A DNA stretch of 46,727 bases from an uncultured Collinsella sp. (GCA_902490095.1 CABUCQ010000002.1:1-46727), one strand, 5' to 3'; shown: positions 1 to 9,056, numbered from the stretch's first letter. Numbers and translations are program-made. Notes: generated by a model from the letters alone, not told the origin.

Positions 1-190
1 GGACTTGCAGCGACGGACCTCAGGACACTCTTACACCACGTCTGCGCGCGCGACCTAGTATGTTCATTAAAATTGGCTCCAATACGCCTTAAGCCAGTCA
101 GGTTGGCTGTCTTAGGGGGTTGTAGGGTTCGCTCGGACGTCATTTTGGGTGGTTTTGCCTGCTACTAAAATGGTAACAGTACTCATATTT

Positions 191-240
191 GCCCTTTTTT
201 GCCCACAGACCTTTGAGGGTGCGGCGAAAAGGGCTTGTTT
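191..240 (+). terminator. possible rho-independent terminator of an upstream gene outside the window
   Basis: GCCCTTTT at 191-198 can pair with AAAAGGGC at 227-234, GCC (201-203) with GGC (223-225), and the hairpin is followed by a T-rich stretch. The rest of bases 1-350 shows no ORF with a ribosome binding site and no recognisable RNA gene, so a gene ending just before the window could be terminated here. Weak evidence. Confidence 0.3.
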
Positions 241-350
241 TGATTGTTTGGGGCAGGCACGAGGCGCGGAAACGATGTCTGGAGCGACGGAGCGGCCTGG
301 AATTCATCCGTAGAGGTCTTCATTGGCTGCGCCAGGAGTGTCCCTAACTG

Positions 351-388
351 CCGGAGGGGGTGTCTGCCGTGGCAGACACCCCCTCCGG
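351..388 (-). terminator. perfect 18-bp hairpin downstream of the acyltransferase
   Basis: Bases 351-368 and 371-388 are perfect inverted complements separated by two bases. The hairpin sits 23 bp beyond the stop codon of the minus-strand acyltransferase. There is no T-run after it, so it may act as a 3'-end stabiliser or a U-less terminator rather than a textbook rho-independent terminator. Confidence 0.6.
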
Positions 389-411
389 ATGTGGGAAGTT
401 TGCGCTGCGGG

Positions 412-2628
412 CTACTTGTCGGTGCCCAGCTTGTGCGGCTTGAAGGCAAGCGCATTGACGAGTGCGTCGGTGGCAGACTTGACGGCTGCCGGCTGCGGAT
501 CGTTGACGTGATCCTCGGGATGCACGGGCAGGTCCTTCTTGACGGCATCGTGGATCAAGTTGAGGTACTCAGTCACGCCAGTGGTCGATAGGTGCGTGCC
601 ATCGCCATCGAACAGGTCGTTGCGGTTAGCACTGTATCCGTACCAATCGATAACGCGCACGTTCTTGTAGCGCGTAGCGGCGTTGGCGATGGCCTGGTTG
701 GTAGAGCCAACCCACGGCTGCGGGCTGCGCGTGTTCACAAACACCACAATACGCCTATCTCCTGCATCGGCCATGATGGCGTCGATCTGGTCGTCGGTTA
801 CCAAGCCGTTGGTGCCCAGGGCAAAGACCACGATCTTGCCGGCAAGGTTCTGCTGGATATAGCCCTCAAATGTCGCGCGCCCCGCATCAAACTGGCGGCC
901 CTTTTCGGCATCGATATGGCTGTGCGGGAACACGCCGTCAAAGGTGTCCACGGCACGCAGCGACACGGAGTCGCCGATCATAAGCAGATCGTAGGAGCCA
1001 TCGGGGAAGCCGTCGTTGTCCTTGTCGGTGTCGTCGGCCGCCTGCTGGTCGGTGGGCGCGGTGTTCTTGGCTTCCTTGTTCAGAACTTCGGCGCCCTCGC
1101 CGCTCAGCGCAGACGTCTCGGGAACAAAGATCAGGCCGCCCAGTGCAACGACCAACACGACAGCGCAGGTTGCGCAGGCAGGGACGTGCGCGCGCACCCA
1201 GTTGGCGGGCGTGGCGGTGCCGTCGCGGAACTCGGATACGGTGCGGCCGAAGGCGCCCTTTCTAAACGGCGTCTCGATAAAGCGATATGAGCACTCTGCC
1301 ACGGCGACCACCAACAGCACCTGCAAAATGTACTGCCACCACGGCGTATCGTTGATGTTGGCGACCGGGTTCATGAGCAACAGCAGCGGATAGTGCCACA
1401 GGTAGATGCTGTACGAGCGCTTGCCAACCCACACGAGCGGCTCGGCGGACAGCGCGCGGGCAACCATTCCCTGGGGCTGCACGCAGGCCGCGATGACCAT
1501 GAGCGTGAGGATCGAGCACAGCAGCGTGCCTCCGCGATACTGGAAGGCGGTGTAGCCGTTGGTGAGCGCGACCATGGCGGCAAGGCCAACCAGACCCACG
1601 ACGCCCAACACATCGATGGATGCGGGCGAGGACCAAAAACGCACGAGGGCGCTCGGCTGTGCCGGGGCGGTCTCGGCTGCTTCGTCGGCCTTCTCGCCAA
1701 GCTTGCCCTCGGCGTTCTTGCCGTGCTTGGCGGCGCCAGCTAGGCGATTGAGCCCCAAACGACGAGCGAGACGCACCGGCGCCAGGTCGCGATCGGGGAT
1801 AAAGGCCATCCAGGCACCCAGCAGCAGCGAGAACACACGGGTGTCGGTGCCGTAGTACACGCGGCTGGGGTCGGCGGCAGGGTTATAGAGCACCATCATG
1901 GCGATGGCGGAGACAGCAGCTAGGCCCAGAACCACGCGGCGCGTGTTGGGCTTGCTCACATGCATGGATACCATGGCAAACAGCAGTGGCGGCCAAATCA
2001 GGTAGAACTGTTCCTCGATGGCAAGCGACCAAAAGTGCGTGAGTGGCGAGGGGTCGCCCAGAGCATTGAAGTACGAGACGTTTTGGGCAATCTGCCACCA
2101 GTTGTTGAAGAACAGCAGCGACGGCAGGATGTCGGGGCGCATCTTGGTGAGCATCACGTGGTTAAAGATGGTGCACAGCGCGCAGGTCACCACCACGACG
2201 GTCACCACGGCGGGGACCAGGCGACGGATGCGGCGAATCCAGAAGCTCTTGAGGTCGATGCGTCCGGTCTTAGCAACTTCGTTGAGCAGCAGGCGCGTGA
2301 TCAGATAGCCCGAAAGCACAAAGAAAATCGTGACACCGAGCAGACCGCCCTGCGCCCACGTGAGGTTGAGGTGATAGAGCACCACCGCGACGACGGCAAG
2401 CGTGCGCAGGCCGTCAAGGGCAGGGATGTAGCGGGACTTGGGGCGAGCAGGCGTCTGCTCCGCGGCGGGAGTGTTGGCGCGGCCCGCGTTGTTGGCAGAA
2501 GTGCGATGGGGGCTCGCGGTGCGTCGCGGCTCGTTGGCACGGCGTTCGCTCTTCACGCGTTCGTGCGGCGCCGGCTCGTTGCCCGTGCGGCGTCGACCGC
2601 GCGAGCCCGATTGCGAGAATTGTTCCAT
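412..2628 (-). CDS. acyltransferase-3 / SGNH fusion, OatA/OafA-like O-acyltransferase
   Basis: 738 aa. A basic, Pro/Arg-rich cytoplasmic tail of about 65 residues is followed by an acyltransferase-3 membrane domain of about ten helices (it begins YIPALDGLRTLAVVAVVLYH) and a C-terminal extracellular SGNH domain. The SGNH block I motif GDSVS (Ser about 554) and the DGTHL motif (Asp about 676, His about 679) supply a Ser-Asp-His triad. Proteins of this build pass acetyl groups across the membrane to peptidoglycan (OatA) or surface polysaccharide (OafA); the acceptor cannot be told from sequence. Gene stands alone, divergent from the ribokinase operon, with the hairpin at 351-388 behind it. Linker of Ala/Glu/Lys-rich residues around 290-325 interrupts the membrane domain and is unusual but in frame. 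Confidence 0.9.
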   Translation of the reverse strand: MEQFSQSGSRGRRRTGNEPAPHERVKSERRANEPRRTASPHRTSANNAGRANTPAAEQTPARPKSRYIPALDGLRTLAVVAVVLYHLNLTWAQGGLLGVTIFFVLSGYLITRLLLNEVAKTGRIDLKSFWIRRIRRLVPAVVTVVVVTCALCTIFNHVMLTKMRPDILPSLLFFNNWWQIAQNVSYFNALGDPSPLTHFWSLAIEEQFYLIWPPLLFAMVSMHVSKPNTRRVVLGLAAVSAIAMMVLYNPAADPSRVYYGTDTRVFSLLLGAWMAFIPDRDLAPVRLARRLGLNRLAGAAKHGKNAEGKLGEKADEAAETAPAQPSALVRFWSSPASIDVLGVVGLVGLAAMVALTNGYTAFQYRGGTLLCSILTLMVIAACVQPQGMVARALSAEPLVWVGKRSYSIYLWHYPLLLLMNPVANINDTPWWQYILQVLLVVAVAECSYRFIETPFRKGAFGRTVSEFRDGTATPANWVRAHVPACATCAVVLVVALGGLIFVPETSALSGEGAEVLNKEAKNTAPTDQQAADDTDKDNDGFPDGSYDLLMIGDSVSLRAVDTFDGVFPHSHIDAEKGRQFDAGRATFEGYIQQNLAGKIVVFALGTNGLVTDDQIDAIMADAGDRRIVVFVNTRSPQPWVGSTNQAIANAATRYKNVRVIDWYGYSANRNDLFDGDGTHLSTTGVTEYLNLIHDAVKKDLPVHPEDHVNDPQPAAVKSATDALVNALAFKPHKLGTDK

Positions 2629-2815
2629 AAAACATCATCCAATGACGAGAATAATCAGCACGCCTTCATTGTAGCTGCCTGCTCCTGTGAATGCTTGCTG
2701 CTGGCGCAAGCTCAAGCGCGCGTCCACATCAAAGTGAACTAAAGTTATAGGGGGTGCGAGAGTGCACGATCGACGACTGGCGGTGGGTATAAGGCCCGCA
2801 GATGAGGAGGTTTCC

Positions 2816-3778
2816 ATGGCAGATCGCGGCATCGTTGCGGTGTTCGGCAGCATGAACATGGACCTTTCGGTGGCGTGCGAGCGCATGCCGCGCGCGGGCG
2901 AGACCGTCGGCGGTAGCGGCTTTATCACCAACGCCGGCGGTAAGGGCGCCAACCAGGCCGTCGCCGCTGCGCGCATGGGTGCGCGCACGTGCATGATCGG
3001 CGCTGTTGGGCGCGATACCTTTGGCGATGCGCTTGTGGCAGGGCTCCAGGATGCTGGCGTGGGCGTTGAGTTCGTGGCGCTTCGCGATGACGTGGAGACG
3101 GGAACGGCGACCATCATTCGCTGCGAGGGAGACAACCGCATCGTGCTGTCGCCGGGCGCCAACCATGCGCTTGCGGGCGCGGACGTTGCCTGCGCGTTGA
3201 GGCGTCTGGCGGCCCATGAGCTCGACGGCGACGCCAGCGAGATTGCCCCGGCTGCCGGAAGCGTCTTTATCGCCCAGGGTGAATGTGACCTTGCAGCGAC
3301 GGCCGATGCGCTTGTTTGCGCTCACGAGCTGGGGTTCTATACGGTCTTTAATCCGGCGCCTGCCTGCGAGCTGCCTGCGGAGGTCTGGCCTGCGGTCGAC
3401 CTGGTCTGTCCCAACGAGACCGAGTGCCAGGTTCTGACGGGAATCTTGCCCGCGGACGATGCAAGCTGCGTCGTGGCGCTCAACGCCCTGCTCGCTAGGG
3501 GTGCCGGAGCTGCGGTCATCACGTTGGGCGGTGCCGGCTCGGTTACGCTCGGCGATGACGGTGAGCTGCTGCGCATGCCGGCACTTTCGAGCACGGTAGT
3601 CGATACCACGGCCGCCGGCGATACGTTTATCGGCGCGTTGGCGGCGGCTCGCCTAGAGGGCTTGCCGCTCTTTGAGTGCATGGCCGCGGGTGCTCGCGCC
3701 TCGGCAGTGACGGTGTCGCGCCTGGGCGCTCAGCAATCGATTCCCACGCGCGCCGAAGTTGAACATTGGTTTGGTTAA
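2816..3778 (+). CDS. rbsK: ribokinase-family (PfkB) sugar kinase
   Basis: 320 aa PfkB-family kinase, predicted to phosphorylate ribose to ribose-5-phosphate in the cytoplasm. Both family signatures are visible: GGKGANQ near residue 41 (sugar binding) and DTTAAGDTF near residue 263 (ATP/anion hole, catalytic Asp about 269). The frame is open from 2762, but the ATG at 2816 is preceded by AGGAGG at 2805-2810 with five bases between, so this start is chosen. The next gene, a nucleoside hydrolase, starts 30 bp downstream; together they would release and trap ribose from nucleosides, which supports ribokinase over fructokinase or adenosine kinase. Confidence 0.88.
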   Translation: MADRGIVAVFGSMNMDLSVACERMPRAGETVGGSGFITNAGGKGANQAVAAARMGARTCMIGAVGRDTFGDALVAGLQDAGVGVEFVALRDDVETGTATIIRCEGDNRIVLSPGANHALAGADVACALRRLAAHELDGDASEIAPAAGSVFIAQGECDLAATADALVCAHELGFYTVFNPAPACELPAEVWPAVDLVCPNETECQVLTGILPADDASCVVALNALLARGAGAAVITLGGAGSVTLGDDGELLRMPALSSTVVDTTAAGDTFIGALAAARLEGLPLFECMAAGARASAVTVSRLGAQQSIPTRAEVEHWFG

Positions 3779-3808
3779 ACGATAAAGACGGAGAAGCGGA
3801 GTAGAACA

Positions 3809-4783
3809 ATGGCAATCAAGAAGCTGATCCTTGATCTGGATATGGGTGTGGACGATGCGATGGCGCTGGCCTATGCCATCGCGAGTCCCGAGGTGGAGCT
3901 CGTGGGCATCACCACGTGCTTTGGCAACGTACGCGTCGAGCAGTCGGCGCACAACTGCTTGGCGGTGCTCGACCTGTTGGGTCGTCCCGAGGTGCCGGTG
4001 TACCTGGGTGCCGACCGTCCTCTGCAGGCGACTGAGCCCTATGCGCCGCCGGCGTCCACCGCGCTCATTCACGGCAAGAACGGCATCGGCGGCGCGAGCG
4101 TGCCCGCGTCGCCCTACGAGCCGGTGGGGGCGACCTCGGCCGACGGCAACGCTGCGGTCGATTATCTGATCGATGCCGCGCGCACCTATGGTCCCGATCT
4201 GGTCTACGTAGTGACTGGCCCGCTCTCCAACCTGGCGCTCGCCCTGGAGCGCGATGCGGCGGCGATGATGTCCATCGGCCGCGTGGTCGTGATGGGCGGC
4301 GCCCTTACCGTGCCCGGCAACGTGAGCGCGGGCGCTGAGGCCAACATGGCGAGCGACCCCGAGGCAGCCGACGCGGTGCTGCGTTCAGGTCGCAAGCTCA
4401 CCATGGTGGGTCTGGACGTGACGCATCGCGTGGTGCTCACACGCCGCGACGTTGCCGGCTGGACGGGCTCGGGCACTATGGCTGGCTGCGCATTTGCGAG
4501 CATGGTCGAGCACTACATTGGTTCGTACGAGATGAACGCGCCCTACCTGGGCGGCTGCGCGCTGCACGATCCGCTGGCGGTTGCCGTGGCGATCGACCCC
4601 ACGCTCGTAGGTGCGCTCGCCTGCAACTTGCGTGTTGACTTGCTGGGCGAGTATCGCGGCCGCACCATCTGCGATGAGCGCCGCCTGTCCAATCCGGACA
4701 AGAGCGCGCTTGTGGCGCTCACCGTGGACGCCCCGCGCTTTCTGTCCGAGTTCAAGGCGCGCATGGCCCGCATCCTAGGCTAG
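3809..4783 (+). CDS. inosine-uridine-type nucleoside N-ribohydrolase
   Basis: 324 aa. Hydrolyses the N-glycosidic bond of ribonucleosides to free base and ribose. The calcium-binding signature DxDxxxDD is present as Asp9, Asp11, Asp15 and Asp16, and the C-terminal HDPLAVA segment gives the His/Asp pair typical of the family. Length is normal for RihA/IunH proteins. Purine or pyrimidine preference is not decided by what I can see. It is co-transcribed with the ribokinase directly upstream. The ATG at 3809 follows a GGAGAAGCGGAG purine tract. No signal peptide, so it acts on internalised nucleosides. Confidence 0.9.
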   Translation: MAIKKLILDLDMGVDDAMALAYAIASPEVELVGITTCFGNVRVEQSAHNCLAVLDLLGRPEVPVYLGADRPLQATEPYAPPASTALIHGKNGIGGASVPASPYEPVGATSADGNAAVDYLIDAARTYGPDLVYVVTGPLSNLALALERDAAAMMSIGRVVVMGGALTVPGNVSAGAEANMASDPEAADAVLRSGRKLTMVGLDVTHRVVLTRRDVAGWTGSGTMAGCAFASMVEHYIGSYEMNAPYLGGCALHDPLAVAVAIDPTLVGALACNLRVDLLGEYRGRTICDERRLSNPDKSALVALTVDAPRFLSEFKARMARILG

Positions 4784-4880
4784 GCTCGGGATCGAAGCAC
4801 GCCCATCTGCTCGATGTGGCCGCTGGCGGGCCGACATCTACCGTTCGCCAGCCCGATGGTCCCCGGGGCGGGGAGAGCGC

Positions 4881-4886
4881 TATAAT
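4881..4886 (+). promoter_or_regulatory. -10 element of the bgl antitermination operon
   Basis: TATAAT lies 15 bp before the RAT sequence, so transcription would start just ahead of the antiterminator target. No good -35 hexamer is seen at 17 bp, so an activator may be needed. Confidence 0.5.
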
Positions 4887-4900
4887 GCATTCTGCATCTT

Positions 4901-4930
4901 GGATTGTTACTCCTGTGTGGAGGCATGCCC
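4901..4930 (+). promoter_or_regulatory. ribonucleic antiterminator (RAT) site
   Basis: The 30-nt sequence beginning GGATTGTTACT and ending AGGCATGCCC matches the architecture of BglG/LicT target hairpins (GGATTGTTACT, loop, GGC..CC). It precedes a terminator (4959-5003) in the untranslated leader of a gene for a BglG/LicT-type protein. A second copy of the 10-mer GGATTGTTAC occurs at 4948-4957, immediately ahead of the terminator stem. The GGCATG inside the RAT could also pair with the CATGCC of the terminator 3' arm, giving a mutually exclusive fold. Confidence 0.8.
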
Positions 4931-4958
4931 AAGAGCAATACAACACGGATTGTTACGT

Positions 4959-5003
4959 AAGGCATGACCGCAATAGCACTGCTATTGGCTATCATGCCTT
5001 TTT
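4959..5003 (+). terminator. leader terminator controlled by antitermination
   Basis: AAGGCATGA (4959-4967) pairs perfectly with TCATGCCTT (4992-5000); inside it CAATAGC (4971-4977) pairs with GCTATTG (4981-4987). A run of Ts follows. It lies between the promoter/RAT and the antiterminator gene, so it should stop transcription unless the RAT is stabilised by bound antiterminator. Confidence 0.85.
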
Positions 5004-5032
5004 CTGTGAGTGTTCTTGAAAGGAGGTTCACC

Positions 5033-5872
5033 ATGCTTGCAATTAAAAAGCTTAACAACAACGCGGTTCTTTGCCGTGACGGACAGGGGCGAGATGTCAT
5101 CGCCATGGGCAGGGGCGTCGGTTTCGGCGGAGATTTTCCTCGAGAGCTCCCTCTTTCTAAAATCGAGCATACGTTTTACGACATTGATCCTAAAGGACAA
5201 GATGTCATGAGGGATCTTCCCTCGGATATCGTGATGTTTGCGGCGAAAGTTATGGACATCGTTGCCAACGAACTGCCCTACGACCTCTCGACCAATGCGA
5301 CGCTGTTCATGGCTGATCACCTGTCGTTTGCCGTTGCGCGAGCCCAAAAGGGGGTCCGCATCGCGATGCCTCTTGCCTATGAAGTGCGGGAGACGTATCC
5401 GAAGGAATACAAGGCTGCCCAGTTTATCGTCATGCGACTCGAGAAGGAGCTCGGAGAGCGGCTTCCCAAGGATGAGATTGCCAGTATTGCGATGAATCTC
5501 GTGAACGCACGGGTTGTTGAAGCCGTCAAAGCCACGGCCGAGCCCGCAAAGCAGTTCGACGATATGCTCGAGGACGTTATCGAGATTCTCGAAAGCGATT
5601 TCCGCATTATTGTCGACCGCGATTCCTTTGATTTCACCCGCTTCGCCACGCATCTGCGGTACCTGTTCAAGCGCATTCAAGCCGGCGAGTCGCTGAACAG
5701 CGCCAACATGCAGATGTACAAGAACTTTCGTGAGGAGTTTCCGCAGTTGGCAGAGTGCGTGAAGCATATCGGTTCCTATTGTCGTGAAACGTGGGACGCC
5801 ACGCTCTCCGAGGAGGAGGAACTCTATCTGATGATCCATCTCAACCGGATCATCTCCAAAAAAGGATTGTAA
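5033..5872 (+). CDS. BglG/LicT-family transcriptional antiterminator
   Basis: 279 aa, the usual length. Order: RNA-binding CAT domain (1 to about 55), PRD1 (about 65-170) and PRD2 (about 175-279). It binds the RAT hairpin upstream of its own gene and prevents termination when the PTS substrate is present; PRD histidines are phosphorylated by EII and HPr. Histidines are seen at 96 (PRD1), 207 and 269 (PRD2), the last two at the same numbers as in LicT. The second PRD1 histidine is replaced by Asn155 (in IAMNLVNA). Start at 5033 chosen for AAAGGAGG at 5019-5026; the in-frame upstream ATGs lie inside the terminator. First gene of an operon with EIIBC and a GH1 enzyme. Confidence 0.92.
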   Translation: MLAIKKLNNNAVLCRDGQGRDVIAMGRGVGFGGDFPRELPLSKIEHTFYDIDPKGQDVMRDLPSDIVMFAAKVMDIVANELPYDLSTNATLFMADHLSFAVARAQKGVRIAMPLAYEVRETYPKEYKAAQFIVMRLEKELGERLPKDEIASIAMNLVNARVVEAVKATAEPAKQFDDMLEDVIEILESDFRIIVDRDSFDFTRFATHLRYLFKRIQAGESLNSANMQMYKNFREEFPQLAECVKHIGSYCRETWDATLSEEEELYLMIHLNRIISKKGL

Positions 5873-5942
5873 CCCGTAGCCATTCGGGGCATGACCTTTG
5901 CCGATTCGAACAGTAAGCCAAGATTGTGCAAAGGAGCCAATG

Positions 5943-7391
5943 ATGGCAAATTACAAAAAGGTGGCAGAGCAGATTCTCTCCACTGTGGGCGGGGCGGAAA
6001 ACGTGGCTTCGGTTACGCATTGCATGACGCGCCTGCGCTTCAACCTCAAGGATGAAAGCCTCTCGAATGATGAGAAGCTTGAGGACATCTCGTCTATCAT
6101 CAGCGTCGTGCACGCCGGAGGGCAGGTGCAGCTGGTGGTCGGGCCCACGGTCGACAAGGTCTACGACGAGGTTTGTAAGCAGGGCGGATTCGAGGTCACG
6201 GTATCGATTGACGAGGAACTCGATGGCCCTCAGCTTAGCTGGAAGGAGCGCTTGGCGCCCAAGCACCTCTTCAATCAGCTGCTCGATGCCGTGAGCGGCG
6301 CTATCACCCCGATCCTTCCGATCTTTTGTGTCGCCGGTATCTTCAAGATGCTCGTTATTCTGTTTGGGCCCGAAGGCGCCGGTTTTATGTCCGAAACGAG
6401 CGACCTGTATCGGATCCTTTCCCTGGTGGGCGATGCGGCGTATTACTACTTCCCGGTGTTTGCCGCCTATAGCTCGGCTAAGAAGTTCAAAACGAGTCCT
6501 GTGCTGGCACTGCTCATCGCTGTTGTGATGATTTATCCCGACATGCTCGCTATTGTTGAGGACGGAAAGCCTTTCAGCGTCTTCGGCATCCCCATGCAGC
6601 TCGTCAACTACACCCAGGCTGTTCTTCCGGTCATCTTGATCACCTGGGCCCAGTCCTATGTTGAGCGCTTCTTTAAGAAGATCTCGCCTGATATGTTGCG
6701 CATTCTGATCGTACCCGTGGGTACGGTGCTCGTGATGTTGCCGGTCGCGCTGTGCCTCTGCGGCCCTGCCGTCCAATTTGTCATGGGCCTTGTGGCCGAT
6801 TTCATCATTTGGCTCGCCTCTGTTGCCGGTCCCGCTGCGACCGCGGTTATCGGCGCATTCTGGAATCTGATCATCGCCACCGGCATGCACGTGCCGATCT
6901 ATACCGCCATATTGCCCGCCGCGCTCCAGAACGGTTACGACGCCATCTTATACCCCGGCACCGCGGTTGTAGCCTACACCACGCTTGCCATCGCGCTCGC
7001 CTATGGCCTGCGCGCTAAGGACAAGGAGAGTCGAGCCACGGGCTGGAACTTGTTCATCACCTATGCCTTCGGTCGCGTGAGTGAGCCCATCATCTACGGC
7101 ATCCTGTTTCGCGACAAGAAGGCTCTTGCCTGGAACATGATTGGTGGTGCTGTCGGTGGTCTGCTGGTAAGCCTTCTTCATGCCAACGTCTATATCTTCA
7201 CTGGCGTTGGTTTCCCATGGATGAACGTGCTCATGTTTGCTCAGGATATCATCCCTGGCACCATCGGGTGTCTTGCTGGCGGTGCCGTGACGTTTGCGTT
7301 GGCGATGATTTTTGGATTTGAAGGACAGGAGAAGATGCCGTTGAAGTCCAAGAGCGGCGATTCTGAGGCCGTTGAATCCGTCGAGGCATAA
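5943..7391 (+). CDS. PTS beta-glucoside-type EIIBC permease
   Basis: 482 aa membrane permease that imports and phosphorylates a beta-glucoside. The N-terminal EIIB domain has the phospho-cysteine in VTHCMTRLRF (Cys27); the EIIC domain from about residue 100 has the multiple helices and the GxxEP-type substrate loop (FGRVSEPIIYGILF). The protein ends soon after EIIC with no EIIA domain, so EIIA must come from another gene. Two adjacent ATGs occur (5940 and 5943); 5943 is preferred because AAGGAG at 5931-5936 is then six bases away. It lies 70 bp after the antiterminator gene and 146 bp before the GH1 gene, all in one operon. Confidence 0.92.
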   Translation: MANYKKVAEQILSTVGGAENVASVTHCMTRLRFNLKDESLSNDEKLEDISSIISVVHAGGQVQLVVGPTVDKVYDEVCKQGGFEVTVSIDEELDGPQLSWKERLAPKHLFNQLLDAVSGAITPILPIFCVAGIFKMLVILFGPEGAGFMSETSDLYRILSLVGDAAYYYFPVFAAYSSAKKFKTSPVLALLIAVVMIYPDMLAIVEDGKPFSVFGIPMQLVNYTQAVLPVILITWAQSYVERFFKKISPDMLRILIVPVGTVLVMLPVALCLCGPAVQFVMGLVADFIIWLASVAGPAATAVIGAFWNLIIATGMHVPIYTAILPAALQNGYDAILYPGTAVVAYTTLAIALAYGLRAKDKESRATGWNLFITYAFGRVSEPIIYGILFRDKKALAWNMIGGAVGGLLVSLLHANVYIFTGVGFPWMNVLMFAQDIIPGTIGCLAGGAVTFALAMIFGFEGQEKMPLKSKSGDSEAVESVEA

Positions 7392-7419
7392 GAGGCTACT
7401 ACACAAATATGCTCCCCAG

Positions 7420-7454
7420 CCGTTGCGCGGTCCGACCCCTTGGCCGCGCAACGG
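7420..7454 (+). other. intercistronic hairpin
   Basis: CCGTTGCGCGG (7420-7430) and CCGCGCAACGG (7444-7454) form a perfect 11-bp stem with a 13-nt loop between the EIIBC and GH1 genes. No T-run follows, so it is more likely an mRNA stabiliser or processing element that sets relative expression than a terminator. Confidence 0.5.
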
Positions 7455-7537
7455 TACTGTGCTGTTGCGCGGCACTTGCCGAGTCCGTTGCGTTCGACAG
7501 TGTGGGCCGGGAATTTGATAGAAAGGACGACACCATA

Positions 7538-8956
7538 ATGTTTAGAGAAGATTTTTTATGGGGCGGGGCTCTGGCTGCAAACCAGTGCGAGGGAGGATGG
7601 AACGAAGGCGGTCGCGGTTTAGCCAATTCCGACATGCTGCCGTTTGGCGATCAACGCATGGACGTCATGCGGGGAGACCTTGATCCGCGTGCGTTGGCAC
7701 CCGACAGCTTCTATCCCGCTCGCAAGGGCATTGATTTTTACCATAGGTACAAGCAGGATATTGAACTGTTTGCCCAGATGGGTTTTAAATGCCTGCGCTT
7801 ATCAATCGCCTGGAGCCGCATTTTTCCCAAAGGAGACGAAGCCGAGCCCAATGAAGAAGGCCTTGCCTTTTACGAGGATGTTTTTAGGACGTGTCGCGCG
7901 CATGACATTGAGCCTTTGGTGACGCTCAACCACTATGATGTCCCCATGCATCTCGTCGATGCGTATGGCGGATGGCGCGATCGCAGGTTGGTCGACCTGT
8001 TCGAGCGATATTCGCGTACCGTGTTCGAGCGCTATCGGGGATTGGTCAATTATTGGCTGACCTTTAACGAGATCAACATCATGACGCAGGCGTGCTTTAT
8101 GGCGGCGGGGATCATCTTCGAGCAAGGGGAGAATCGCTATGCAACGGTTCACACGGCCGTGCACCATGTATTGGTTGCGAGCGCCCGTGCGGTCGGGGCG
8201 TGTCATGAACTGTGCCCTGGGGCGAAGATCGGTTGCATGCTCAACGCAGGTGTCTTCTATCCGGCTACATGTGATCCGGACGATGTGCTGGCTGCGCAGG
8301 CTGAGAATCGCAGCCATTACATGTTTACCGACGTCCAGGTGCGCGGTGCGTACCCGAGCTATGTTCTCAAGGAATACGCCCGCCATGGTTTTGAGGTGCC
8401 CTATCGGGATGATGACCGCGAAGTACTGGCTGCAAACCTGGTCGATTTCGTCTCGTTTTCGTATTACTCGACGCGCGTCGCAAAAGCGCATGCGGAAGGT
8501 CAGTTCGATTCGAACCTTCTTCGCTCGGCGCCTAATCCGTATCTAAAACAGGAGCCTTGGGGGAGGTTTATCGACCCCAAAGGGCTGCGCGTCACCATGA
8601 ATGAAATCTGGGATCGCTATCAAAAGCCGCTGTTCATCGTCGAAAACGGTTTGGGTGCTCCTGATGTGCCGGAAGATTCGGGTGAAATAGAAGACGACTA
8701 TCGAGTTGAATACCTGCGGGCCCACATCGAGGCGATGAGGGAGACCGTCGAGCTCGACGGGGTGGAACTCATGGGATATACCTGTTGGGGCCCGATCGAT
8801 TTGGTTTCGGTCGCCACAGGACAGATGCGTAAGCGCTACGGGTTTATCTATGTCGATCGAGACGATAGCGGTGCGGGCTCGTTTGAGAGACGTAAAAAGA
8901 AAAGCTTCGAATGGTACCGACGCGTAATAGCAAGCAATGGCGAAGACCTTGCGTAA
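7538..8956 (+). CDS. GH1 6-phospho-beta-glucosidase
   Basis: 472 aa glycoside hydrolase family 1. It would hydrolyse the 6-phosphorylated beta-glucoside delivered by the adjacent EIIBC to glucose-6-phosphate and aglycone or sugar. The catalytic acid/base is in TFNEIN (Glu178) and the nucleophile in VENGLG (Glu369). The late segment ATGQMRKRYGFIYVD matches the phosphate-recognising loop of phospho-glucosidases. The start at 7538 (MFREDFLWGG, the canonical GH1 N-terminus) is preceded by GAAAGGA; the frame is open further upstream but that part is not GH1-like. About two thirds of positions appear identical to the second GH1 gene at 19941. Confidence 0.93.
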   Translation: MFREDFLWGGALAANQCEGGWNEGGRGLANSDMLPFGDQRMDVMRGDLDPRALAPDSFYPARKGIDFYHRYKQDIELFAQMGFKCLRLSIAWSRIFPKGDEAEPNEEGLAFYEDVFRTCRAHDIEPLVTLNHYDVPMHLVDAYGGWRDRRLVDLFERYSRTVFERYRGLVNYWLTFNEINIMTQACFMAAGIIFEQGENRYATVHTAVHHVLVASARAVGACHELCPGAKIGCMLNAGVFYPATCDPDDVLAAQAENRSHYMFTDVQVRGAYPSYVLKEYARHGFEVPYRDDDREVLAANLVDFVSFSYYSTRVAKAHAEGQFDSNLLRSAPNPYLKQEPWGRFIDPKGLRVTMNEIWDRYQKPLFIVENGLGAPDVPEDSGEIEDDYRVEYLRAHIEAMRETVELDGVELMGYTCWGPIDLVSVATGQMRKRYGFIYVDRDDSGAGSFERRKKKSFEWYRRVIASNGEDLA

Positions 8957-9009
8957 TAACGTTAAGATGGACAAATGCGCCCGTTGGGGGAATAGTCGTG
9001 CCACTTCGC

Positions 9010-9056
9010 TTGACAACAGGCTAAACTAGCTATTAAACATTTACTATTCTGTTTAG
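9010..9056 (+). promoter_or_regulatory. promoter/operator region of the LacI-type gene
   Basis: TTGACA at 9010-9015 could be a -35 box with TATTAA (9031-9036) as a short-spaced -10. The same stretch carries half-sites CTAAAC (9021-9026), TTAAAC (9033-9038) and CTGTTTAG (9049-9056), the same word family found ahead of the isomerase operon and the 34-kb PTS gene, suggesting autoregulation. Confidence 0.4.

Noticed and set aside
1..190. Partial gene at the left edge
   Set aside because: No frame through the first 190 bases gives a convincing protein end or family motif; only a possible terminator follows at 191-240.
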